From SYAC01 sp046048055 (GTDB lineage: Bacteria > Planctomycetota > Phycisphaerae > Phycisphaerales > SM1A02): DNA of 26,342 nucleotides. The position numbers were made by a program, and so were the translations under genes. The notes under the pieces are model-generated. The model made no database searches. It was not told where the DNA came from and saw only the letters and a program-made list of their open reading frames with translations. The stretch spans positions 1 to 26,342 of the forward strand of contig JBJOGW010000074.1 of assembly GCA_046048055.1 (NCBI GenBank). Direction: 5' to 3'. Positions 14,208-20,858 of this stretch are shown here, piece by piece. Numbering within the stretch: the first letter of the stretch is position 1; every line of letters starts with the position of its first letter.

Positions 14208-16049
14208 ATGGATTCGTGCGATCCGCTGCTGCACCTGGAGCGAGCCTTCCGCCTGGCCATCGCCACCGTGTCAGGCGGTGACCCGGCCGCCATCGACCCG
14301 CAGGTGAAGGCGAGTGCCGACCCCCGTCACGGCGACTACCAGTGCAACGCGTCGCTGGGCCTGGCCAGGTCCATGCAGGCCAGGCCGCATGACATCGCCC
14401 AGCGCATCGTGGCGGCCGTGGATCTGGGCGATCTGGCCGAAGCCCCCGAGATCGCGGGGCCGGGCTTCATCAACGTGCGGCTGCGTCCGCACGCGCTGGG
14501 CGCGTTCCTGGATCGGCTGGACCAGCCCGACCTCGGCATTCCGGCCCGGCCCCTGCCGCATGCGGTGGTGATCGATCTCTGTGGCGTGAACGTGGCCAAG
14601 CAGATGCATGTGGGGCACCTGCGGGCCACGATCATCGGTGACGTGATGGCACGACTGCACGAGCGGCTCGGCCGCACCGTCTGGCGGGAGAATCATCTGG
14701 GCGACTGGGGACTGCCCATCGCCATGACGTTGGCTTCGCTGCGCAGGCATGGACGCGACTTCGACCGGCTCACCCTCGAGGACCTGAACACGGCCTATCG
14801 GGCGGCACAACTCGAGGCACGCACCGACGAGCCTGGGCTGGCTGCGGCCATCGCCACGCACGTGGGCCCGCATCGGCTGGCCGAGCTGGCCGTTCAGCAG
14901 GAGAGCGCCGGCGCGGCCGAGCGTGACGCCAAGTCCACGCTGCTGCGACTGCAGTCCGGCGATGCCGCCACCGTGGCCGACTGGCAGCGACTCATCGACG
15001 TGACCATGGCCGAGGTGCTGGAGACCGCCCGAACCCTGGGCGTGCACCTGACCGCCGAGCACGCGCGGGGAGAGAGCTTCTACCGCGACCGGCTGGGGCC
15101 GGTTGTCGAGGCCTTCCAGCAGGCCGGCCTCGCCCGGGAGGACGCGGGCGCCATCGTGGTGCCGTACGCCGACCGCGAGCGTCCCATGCTCATCCGCAAG
15201 GGCGATGGCGGCTTCCTCTACGCCACCACCGATCTGGCGGCAGTGCGGTTCCGCGTGCAGGAACTGGACGGCGGTCGCGTGATCTACGTGGTGGACGCGC
15301 GGCAACGCGACCACTTCAAGGACGTGTTCGACGCCATCCGACTGATCGGCTGGGACCGGCTCCGGGACGGCACCCGCGCCGAACTCTCGCATCTGGCCTT
15401 CGGAAGCGTGCTCGGCCGCGACAAGAAGCCGCTCAAGACCCGCAGCGGCGAGAACTTCACGCTCAAGGCGCTGCTGGACCAGGCCGTGGAGCGGGGCGTG
15501 CAGCAGGTGCTGCAGCGGGCCGCGGATCCCGAGGCGCCCACTCATGGGCTGTCGCCGGAGGCGTTGCACCGCATCGGCGCAGCCGTGGGCATCGGCGCCG
15601 TGAAGTACGCCGACCTTTCGGGCGATCCGGTCAAGGACTACGTGTTCGACCTGGACCGCATGATCGCCTTCGAGGGCGACACGGGCCCGTACATCCAGTA
15701 CGCCCACGCCCGCATCGCCAGCCTGATCGCCCGCAGCGGCGTGGCCGAGTCCGCCATCGCCGCGGCACCGTGCACGCCCACCGAGCCGTCGGAGCGCGCC
15801 CTGGTCCTGGCCCTGCTTCGGTTTCCCGCCGTGGTCCTGGACGCCGCGGAGTCCATGGCCCCGCAACGACTCTGCGCGGCACTGCACGGACTGGCCAACG
15901 CGTACGCGGGTTTCTATCAGGAGTGCCCGGTGCTCAAGGCGGCCGATGACGGCACGCGGCTCTCGCGCCTGCGGCTCTCGGGCATCACGCAGCGGGTCCT
16001 GGCCGAAGGTCTGGGCCTGCTGGGCATCGCGGCGCCGACGCGGATGTGA
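14208..16049 (+). CDS. argS: arginyl-tRNA synthetase
   Basis: A class I synthetase of 613 residues, slightly longer than the common 550-590. It attaches arginine to tRNA-Arg. The N-terminal additional domain (about 1-105) ends in the typical GPGFINVRL. The HIGH motif appears as HVGHLRATIIGD (residues 134-137 for HVGH) after NVAKQM. The KMSKS equivalent is degenerate as usual in ArgRS: GRDKKPLKTRSGENFTL. The C-terminal DALR-type anticodon-binding domain begins around YIQYAHARIASL. It is probably transcribed with the upstream peptidase or from a start right at its ATG. It converges with the dCMP-deaminase-family gene. Confidence 0.97.
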   Translation: MDSCDPLLHLERAFRLAIATVSGGDPAAIDPQVKASADPRHGDYQCNASLGLARSMQARPHDIAQRIVAAVDLGDLAEAPEIAGPGFINVRLRPHALGAFLDRLDQPDLGIPARPLPHAVVIDLCGVNVAKQMHVGHLRATIIGDVMARLHERLGRTVWRENHLGDWGLPIAMTLASLRRHGRDFDRLTLEDLNTAYRAAQLEARTDEPGLAAAIATHVGPHRLAELAVQQESAGAAERDAKSTLLRLQSGDAATVADWQRLIDVTMAEVLETARTLGVHLTAEHARGESFYRDRLGPVVEAFQQAGLAREDAGAIVVPYADRERPMLIRKGDGGFLYATTDLAAVRFRVQELDGGRVIYVVDARQRDHFKDVFDAIRLIGWDRLRDGTRAELSHLAFGSVLGRDKKPLKTRSGENFTLKALLDQAVERGVQQVLQRAADPEAPTHGLSPEALHRIGAAVGIGAVKYADLSGDPVKDYVFDLDRMIAFEGDTGPYIQYAHARIASLIARSGVAESAIAAAPCTPTEPSERALVLALLRFPAVVLDAAESMAPQRLCAALHGLANAYAGFYQECPVLKAADDGTRLSRLRLSGITQRVLAEGLGLLGIAAPTRM

Positions 16050-16050
16050 G

Positions 16051-16071
16051 GCGCAGCCCCCGGGGCCGCGC
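16051..16071. terminator. GC-rich inverted repeat between converging genes, possible terminator
   Basis: GCGCAGCCCC (16051-16060) and GGGGCCGCGC (16062-16071) are inverted copies with one mismatch, placed between the argS stop and the opposing stop at 16082. Neither strand has a T-run behind it, so an intrinsic terminator role is only a possibility. Confidence 0.3.
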
Positions 16072-16081
16072 TCCCGGCATC

Positions 16082-16546
16082 TCAACGCTTCAGGTGATCG
16101 ATCGCCACGCCCACCTCGCCAAGCACCAGGCGCGACTTCTCGATGCTCTCGTTCCAGTGGGCGTCACCACCAATCAGGTCGGGCTCCCACGTGACCACGC
16201 GGCCGATGCCCGCCTGCACCATCGCCAGCGAGCACTGCACGCACGGGGCAAAGCTGGTGTACATGGTGCATCCGACCGGGCTCACGCCGTTGCGCGCGCA
16301 TTGCACGATGGCGTTCAGCTCGGCATGCACCACCAGGTCGTACTTCACGGGCCGCTGCAGCCGCTCGGGCAGGTCGGCGAACCCGCGCGGCAGGCCGTTG
16401 AAGCCCGTGGCAACGATCTGCCGCGTGGCCGACACGATCACCGCCCCCACGCCGCGACTGGGATCCTTGCTCCAGCCGGCGATCTGGTCCGCCAGGGCCA
16501 GAAACCGCCGGTCCCACTTCTCGCTGGTCGGCGTCGCCTGGGTCAC
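16082..16546 (-). CDS. dCMP deaminase family protein
   Basis: A protein of 154 residues from the GTG at 16546. That GTG overlaps the kinase stop (GTGA), which selects it over upstream frames. It is a zinc-dependent cytidine/deoxycytidylate deaminase family member: HAELNAI (His74, catalytic Glu76) and APCVQCSLAMV (Cys102, Cys105) form the C-H-E zinc site. The N-terminal GVGAVIVSATRQIVATGFNGLPRG matches dCMP deaminases, which make dUMP from dCMP for thymidylate synthesis. The usual second zinc site of some phage enzymes is not obvious. Coupling to a Ser/Thr kinase gene is unusual. dCMP is the likely substrate but is not proven. Confidence 0.87.
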   Translation of the reverse strand: MTQATPTSEKWDRRFLALADQIAGWSKDPSRGVGAVIVSATRQIVATGFNGLPRGFADLPERLQRPVKYDLVVHAELNAIVQCARNGVSPVGCTMYTSFAPCVQCSLAMVQAGIGRVVTWEPDLIGGDAHWNESIEKSRLVLGEVGVAIDHLKR

Positions 16547-17430
16547 TTGCCGACCCGCTCGGCGACGCGCGGGCCGGCCGAGGCGTTCCTGCCCCCGTCC
16601 AGCGTCTCGCCGATCTCCTCGAGCCGGCGAACCACCTCCATCATGCTGGGGACCCGGTCCTCGGGGGCCACCTGCACGCAATCGACCACCAGCTCACCGA
16701 GCGCCGCAGGAATGGCGGGATTGCGACGATGCGGCGGCTGGGGCGGCTGCACCGACCGGCTGCTCATGGTGGAAAGTTCGACATCGCCCTGCGGCGGAAG
16801 AACGGTGGGCATCACCTCGCGCATCAGGACCCAGTACATGGTCGCGCCAAGGTTGTAGATGTCCGTCGCCGCCGTGATCGGATCGCGTGACGCCTGCTCG
16901 GGCGCGATGTAGCCGGGTGTTCCCTGGATCCGCTTCTTCCGCGCGCCCAGCTTGCAGGCCTGGCCCAGGTCGATGATCTTGATCGCGCCGCCCTCGCCCA
17001 CCATGGCGTTGATGGGCTTCATGTCGGCGTGGGCAAAGCCGCGCTCGTGCATGTGAGCCAGTCCGCGGCCGATCTCGGCGAACTGGCGCACCGCATCTGC
17101 CATCGAACGGGGGATTCGGCGATCCATGGTGTCCGCATCCACCAGCTCCAGGCACAGGCCGATCTCGGTGGTCGCGCCGAAGATCTTCTTGTTGCGATGC
17201 AGCTTGCCGATACCGCGCACATTGGGGTGGTCCAACCTGGAACCCACCTCGTGCTCGATCTCCACCTGCTCCACGAAGCGGTCATCCTTGGGGTCGCGTC
17301 GCACCACGTGCTTGAGCGCCCAGACCTGCTTCGTCTTCGCGTCCTGCACGGCGTACAGCTGGCTGGCGGCGCCCTCGCCAAGGCGGGCGATCACGCGGTA
17401 GCCGAAGATCTCGTTGTGAAGCGCACTCAT
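16543..17430 (-). CDS. serine/threonine protein kinase (Hanks type), soluble
   Basis: A protein of 295 residues, a bare kinase domain with a short Pro/Arg-rich stretch near residues 225-240 and no membrane segment. Motifs: glycine loop LGEGAASQLY (17-26), ATP lysine Lys40 in WALKHV, catalytic loop HADMKPIN (134-141, HAD in place of HRD but Asp136, Lys138 and Asn141 kept), DLG in place of DFG (154-156) and GTPGYIAPEQ (170-179). HAD lacks the Arg that usually marks activation-loop-regulated kinases. The stop overlaps the start of the deaminase gene, so the two are translationally coupled. A TAGACT box upstream (17551-17556) predicts a leader of about 115 nt. Targets are unknown, and the deaminase or nucleotide metabolism is a testable guess. 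Confidence 0.92.
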   Translation of the reverse strand: MSALHNEIFGYRVIARLGEGAASQLYAVQDAKTKQVWALKHVVRRDPKDDRFVEQVEIEHEVGSRLDHPNVRGIGKLHRNKKIFGATTEIGLCLELVDADTMDRRIPRSMADAVRQFAEIGRGLAHMHERGFAHADMKPINAMVGEGGAIKIIDLGQACKLGARKKRIQGTPGYIAPEQASRDPITAATDIYNLGATMYWVLMREVMPTVLPPQGDVELSTMSSRSVQPPQPPHRRNPAIPAALGELVVDCVQVAPEDRVPSMMEVVRRLEEIGETLDGGRNASAGPRVAERVGK

Positions 17431-17550
17431 GGGTCGTCAACGCGGCCTTGGGAGCGTGATTGCGGTCTTGGAACCATTCCTGAAGGCGGAACCGACACCG
17501 GTTTCGCCACCCGCTTCGCCCACGATCCCGGCCGATTCGCCAAGCGCCGC

Positions 17551-17556
17551 AGTCTA
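17551..17556 (-). promoter_or_regulatory. candidate -10 box (TAGACT) for the kinase gene
   Basis: The minus strand reads TAGACT, the same hexamer seen in front of metF and metG. Transcription would start near 17544, giving a leader of about 115 nt before the kinase ATG at 17430. Within that leader the hexamer GGCGAA occurs three times (minus strand, 17503-17541). No Shine-Dalgarno is seen. Confidence 0.35.
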
Positions 17557-17588
17557 GTGGGAACCGGCTGTCCCCCGCAACGGTTGCT

Positions 17589-18299
17589 TCACCGGGCGGA
17601 ACGAAGGATCTGGGACTCGAACGCGCCGGCCTGGAAGTACCGTCCCGGGCTGCTCACGCCCGCCACGTCGCTGTGAAGAAAGACGCGGTCCGCCGGGATC
17701 CCGAGTTCCCGCTGCAGTCTTCGCACCAGCGATGCCGCCTCGTGGATCTGTCGATCCGTGAAGGGACGCCGGTCGCCGTTGCCCACCAGGCAGATGGCGA
17801 TGCTGTGCCGGTTCAGCCGGTCCGCCATCTCGGCGGGTTGCAGGCTCACCGGCGTGGCGCCGCCGTTCCGTGCCCGGGCCACCACGTGGGCTCCCGGAAC
17901 CTGGCGGTTCCAGCGCGGGCCGACTTCCACATGCCCGTCGGGCAATCCCTGCCCGTTGCCGATCACGAAGTGGTAGCCCAGCCCCTGCAGTCCCGACTCG
18001 CCATGAATGCGCGCAATGCTCGCCGCATCACCCGCGGGAGTGCCGGAGTGATGGATCACGATGGCATTCCAGCGATTGCGGTCCAAGGCTGCCTCGCGCG
18101 GGTGGATCCCGGCATCGGTCGATCCCACGATCACCGGTGCCGCAGCCAGCACGGGTCGCGGTCCCTCGGCGTCGCCGAGCACCAGCAGCCCGCATGCCAG
18201 GGTCATGGCCGCCGCGAACGCCCCCCACACCACGCGCGTCCTGCGCGACACCGACACCCGCGAGCGAACAGGCCGGGTGTTGGACGCGGGGCGACGCAT
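17589..18299 (-). CDS. N-acetylmuramoyl-L-alanine amidase-like protein (amidase_2/PGRP fold)
   Basis: A protein of 236 residues. An Arg-rich N-terminus is followed by a hydrophobic segment (about 22-42), a signal peptide or anchor. The amidase_2 fold is clear: WNAIVIHHSGT (zinc His83 with His84), GLGYHFVIGNG, HSIAICLVGNGDRRPF and FLHSDVAGVSSPGRYF (second zinc His209). The third ligand, normally Cys or Asp eight residues later in CPG/DPG, is Ser217. The same Cys-to-Ser change is known in non-catalytic peptidoglycan recognition proteins, so this one may bind peptidoglycan rather than cut it. GATACT lies 13 bp upstream of the ATG. The kinase gene is 158 bp downstream on the same strand with its own promoter candidate. 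Confidence 0.85.
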   Translation of the reverse strand: MRRPASNTRPVRSRVSVSRRTRVVWGAFAAAMTLACGLLVLGDAEGPRPVLAAAPVIVGSTDAGIHPREAALDRNRWNAIVIHHSGTPAGDAASIARIHGESGLQGLGYHFVIGNGQGLPDGHVEVGPRWNRQVPGAHVVARARNGGATPVSLQPAEMADRLNRHSIAICLVGNGDRRPFTDRQIHEAASLVRRLQRELGIPADRVFLHSDVAGVSSPGRYFQAGAFESQILRSAR

Positions 18300-18360
18300 G
18301 GGGGACGCGGAAAGTATCGGATCGGCATCGCGAAGGTCTTCGACCTTTGCGCGAGATTGT

Positions 18361-18600
18361 TCAATCCGGTGGCGTCAGTCGAGCCCGCAGCGCCGGCCTG
18401 GGATTGCCGAACACGTCCGGCTCCTGCAGCGGCGTGAAGCGGTCACGAAGCTGGTCGGTGCGCTGGTACTGCGTGCGGGGCTCCTCCTTGGGAAAGAGCA
18501 CCTTCTGGCATCCCATCGCAACGAACGGTGCCAGCAGCGTCGGCAGCCACCATGCCTTGTGGTGCCGGCCCTCGACGGACTGCCTCAAGCCCCTGAGCAT
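18361..18600 (-). CDS. small putative lipoprotein, unknown function
   Basis: A protein of 79 residues. A hydrophobic stretch WWLPTLLAPFVAMGC ends in Cys31, a weak lipobox (AMGC). The rest is a charged tail containing VLFPKEEPRTQYQRTD and EPDVFGNPRPALRARL. I associate this tail with small conserved hypotheticals in planctomycetes, but cannot verify it here. The ATG at 18600 is preceded by TATGAT with a 6-bp gap, a strong -10-like hexamer that supports both the gene and its start. It lies 35 bp behind the Rex-coupled lipoprotein gene on the same strand. No function can be assigned. Confidence 0.6.
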   Translation of the reverse strand: MLRGLRQSVEGRHHKAWWLPTLLAPFVAMGCQKVLFPKEEPRTQYQRTDQLRDRFTPLQEPDVFGNPRPALRARLTPPD

Positions 18601-18612
18601 TCGGTCATCATA
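18601..18612 (-). promoter_or_regulatory. leaderless-type promoter: TATGAT, 6 nt, ATG
   Basis: The minus strand reads TATGAT (18607-18612), six bases, then ATG (18600). This is the closest to the sigma-70 consensus TATAAT among the leaderless-type boxes here. Confidence 0.5.
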
Positions 18613-18635
18613 GGAGGGGACGCGAGCCCAGCTGC

Positions 18636-19253
18636 TCAGTCATGACCGGGCCCCGCTGGCCATGGAAGGCTTGACGAGGCCTGGAGTTGGCGCCCGGTCC
18701 AGCCGTCCGTGTAGGTCAGCACCACGCTCACCAGACCTCCCGGCTGGCCAAGGGGTCCTTCCACTGGCAACTTGATCGTGTAGTGGGTGCCCGTCAAGCC
18801 GCTGCGATGCATCTCGACCAGTTCCCCAGGTCGCCAGGTGCGGTGCGCCAGGCGGCTCACCACCCCGTCCGGCATCTGCAGGGTGGCCGTCAGGGACAAC
18901 GCACCGGTGAGCTGAACCTCCCGTCCCCGGCCATCGACCGCCTTCACGTACACGGCCAGCTCGATCGGCCCGCTTGGCGACTGCACCAGGACCCGGGAGA
19001 GGCCTTCCACCTCGATCCGGGCTGGCCGAGGCGTGGCCTGCTCCAGTTCCGGGGTGACCTGGCCCGAGGGCTCCCGCGCTGCCAATTGGGCCTGCAACTG
19101 CTCGTTGCTCAAGCGAAGGGCATCGCGCTCGCCCTCCAGATCCTGCACCTGCTGCCGCAGGGCGTCGTTGGGGCTGGGTCCAAGCACCTTGGCCTTGCAC
19201 CCGGCCAGGGTCATCGTCGTCAACAACAGGCAGGCTCCGATTCGCATGGTCAT
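18636..19253 (-). CDS. lipoprotein with coiled coil, coupled to rex
   Basis: A protein of 205 residues. The signal peptide MTMRIGACLLLTTMTLAGC ends in a textbook lipobox LAGC (Cys19). Residues about 28-62 (NDALRQQVQDLEGERDALRL and on) form a short coiled coil. The rest is a beta-rich domain (IEVEGLSRVLVQ, IELAVYVKAVDGRGREVQLTG, HYTIKLPVE, GLVSVVLTYTDGWTGRQLQA). The alternating strands and the closing TYTDGWTGR suggest an Ig- or transthyretin-like beta sandwich, by inference. The ATG overlaps the rex stop (ATGA), so it is translated with the redox regulator. It probably sits in a cell-envelope membrane. Function unknown. Confidence 0.75.
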   Translation of the reverse strand: MTMRIGACLLLTTMTLAGCKAKVLGPSPNDALRQQVQDLEGERDALRLSNEQLQAQLAAREPSGQVTPELEQATPRPARIEVEGLSRVLVQSPSGPIELAVYVKAVDGRGREVQLTGALSLTATLQMPDGVVSRLAHRTWRPGELVEMHRSGLTGTHYTIKLPVEGPLGQPGGLVSVVLTYTDGWTGRQLQASSSLPWPAGPGHD

Positions 19254-19918
19254 GCTCCCTTCTGACGCTGCGACCCTTGTCGGCGCAACGAGGTCTCGAA
19301 CGCCAGTCGTTCCAACGCCTCCGTGAAGTCCACCGCCACCACCGCCACGCCGGGGGGCAGCCGCAGTGGCCTGGGGGCAAAGTTGAGCACCCCGCGGACA
19401 CCCGCCTCGACCAGGCGATCCGCCACGCCCTGAGCCTGGTCGGGCGGCACCGCCACGATGCCCAGCTGCGCCCCGCTGCGTCGCACGCCCTCCACCAGCG
19501 CCGCCATCGACTGCACCGCGTGGCCTGCGACCTTGCGACCCACCACGCTGGCGTCGCGATCGAACACGGCCACCAGCTCGAAGCCCTCCTCGCCGAAGCG
19601 CGGATAGGCCAGCAGCGCCCGCCCGATGTTGCCCACCCCCACCAGCACGGCGCGCCACGGCCTCTGAAGCCCCATGGCGCGGCGCATGCCGTCATGCAGT
19701 TCCTTCAGTCGATAGCCCACGCCCGGCTGGCCCGCGGCACCCACCACGGCCAGGTCCTTGCGCACCTGTGCGTCGGCCACGCCCGCGGCGAGACCCAGCT
19801 CCCGGCTGCTGATGCGGCCGTCATCGGGCTCGTCCTGGGCAAGGCGGGACTCCAGCGCTCGCAGGTACAGGCTCATGCGCCGGGCCGCTGGCTTGGGAAT
19901 GTGCGTTCGCTGCGGCAT
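19250..19918 (-). CDS. rex: redox-sensing transcriptional repressor Rex
   Basis: A protein of 222 residues, within the usual 205-225. An N-terminal winged-helix DNA-binding domain (about 10-75: IPKPAARRMSLYLRALE and GLAAGVADAQVRKDLAVVG) precedes a Rossmann fold with VLVGVGNIGRALL (residues 91-103). The C-terminal blocks GVLNFAPRPL and VAVDFTEALERLAF are typical. Rex senses the NADH/NAD+ ratio and releases DNA when NADH is high. A -10 candidate TACAGT (19938-19943) overlaps the metF -10 on the other strand. I do not see a Rex operator (TTGTGAA-type palindrome) in the 28-bp gap. It is coupled by ATGA to a lipoprotein gene. Confidence 0.95.
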   Translation of the reverse strand: MPQRTHIPKPAARRMSLYLRALESRLAQDEPDDGRISSRELGLAAGVADAQVRKDLAVVGAAGQPGVGYRLKELHDGMRRAMGLQRPWRAVLVGVGNIGRALLAYPRFGEEGFELVAVFDRDASVVGRKVAGHAVQSMAALVEGVRRSGAQLGIVAVPPDQAQGVADRLVEAGVRGVLNFAPRPLRLPPGVAVVAVDFTEALERLAFETSLRRQGSQRQKGA

Positions 19919-19934
19919 GGGCGGACCTGTTCCC

Positions 19935-19946
19935 TAGACTGTACCC
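19935..19946 (+). promoter_or_regulatory. leaderless-type promoter of metF (TAGACT, 6 nt, ATG) overlapping the rex -10
   Basis: TAGACT at 19935-19940, six bases, then the metF ATG at 19947. On the other strand TACAGT (19938-19943) is a suitable -10 for rex with a leader of about 12 nt. The two hexamers share three base pairs, so polymerase could not occupy both at once. Confidence 0.5.
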
Positions 19947-20846
19947 ATGCACATGCTCGACATCCTGGCGAGGGACACGCACACCGCCAGCTTCGAGTTC
20001 TTCCCGCCCAAGGAGAACGGGTGGGACCAGTTGTTCGGCGAGATCACCGAACTCGAGGCGCTCGCTCCCAGCTTCGTGAGCGTGACCTATGGCGCTGGCG
20101 GCGGCACACGACAGCGCACCAACGACCTGGTGATGCGCCTCAAGGCCGAAACCTCGCTGGATCCCGTGCCTCACCTCACCTGCGTGGGCCACACGCGGCA
20201 TGAAGTGCAGGCCATTCTGGAACGGTACGCCGCGGCGGGCGTGTCCAACATCCTGGCGCTGCGGGGCGACGCACCCCGCAAGGGCTCGACTGCAGGTGGC
20301 GACTTTCCGCATGCGGCGGACCTGGTGCGCTTCATCCGCCAGTTCAACCGATCGGGCGCGCATCCGGATCCGCGCGGCTTCGGCATCGGCGTGGCGGGCT
20401 TTCCCGAAGGGCACCCCGAGACGCCCAACACGCTCACCCTGATGGATCACCTGAAGGCCAAGGTGGACGAGGGCGCCGACTGGATCTGCACCCAGCTCTT
20501 CTTCGACAACCGCTCGTTCCTGGACTGGCGCGAGCGGTGCGAACTGGCCGGTGTCCGCGTGCCGATCCTGGCGGGCGTGATGCCGGTGCTGAGCAAGGCC
20601 AACCTGCACCGCATGGCGGAGCTGGCCGCCTGCACGCACATTCCCGCCAAGTTGATGCGCGCCTTGCAGCGTTGCCAGGATGGCGAGGGCGTGGAACGCG
20701 TGGGCATCCACTGGGCCACCGAGCAGTGCCTCGAGTTGCTGGACAGGGGGGCGCGCGGCCTGCACTTCTACACGCTCAACCGCAGCGCGGCGACGCGCGA
20801 GATCTTTCGCAACCTGGGTCTGAAGAGCGCCCAGTCGATCCGCTGA
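19947..20846 (+). CDS. metF: 5,10-methylenetetrahydrofolate reductase
   Basis: A protein of 299 residues, the usual length for bacterial MetF. It reduces methylene-THF to methyl-THF with FAD, supplying methyl groups for methionine. Typical blocks: SFEFFPPKE at the N-terminus (catalytic Glu region), VSVTYGAGGGTR, HLTCVGHTR, NILALRGDAP, then the GFPEGHPE loop and a late GADWICTQLFFDN. The TIM barrel is complete. The start is supported by TAGACT six bases upstream. It is divergent from rex with overlapping promoters, and metG, another methionine-related gene, is nearby but not adjacent. It converges with the large secreted protein gene, 12 bp away. Confidence 0.96.
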   Translation: MHMLDILARDTHTASFEFFPPKENGWDQLFGEITELEALAPSFVSVTYGAGGGTRQRTNDLVMRLKAETSLDPVPHLTCVGHTRHEVQAILERYAAAGVSNILALRGDAPRKGSTAGGDFPHAADLVRFIRQFNRSGAHPDPRGFGIGVAGFPEGHPETPNTLTLMDHLKAKVDEGADWICTQLFFDNRSFLDWRERCELAGVRVPILAGVMPVLSKANLHRMAELAACTHIPAKLMRALQRCQDGEGVERVGIHWATEQCLELLDRGARGLHFYTLNRSAATREIFRNLGLKSAQSIR

Positions 20847-20858
20847 GATCGATCGCGA

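Noticed and set aside
14271..16085. 604-residue minus-strand frame opposite argS
   Set aside because: Shadow of arginyl-tRNA synthetase, whose class I motifs are clear.
17503..17541. Three copies of TTCGCC (GGCGAA on the minus strand) in the kinase leader as possible operator repeats
   Set aside because: A six-base GC-rich word at spacings of 12 and 21 bp is weak evidence. No symmetry or longer conservation is seen.
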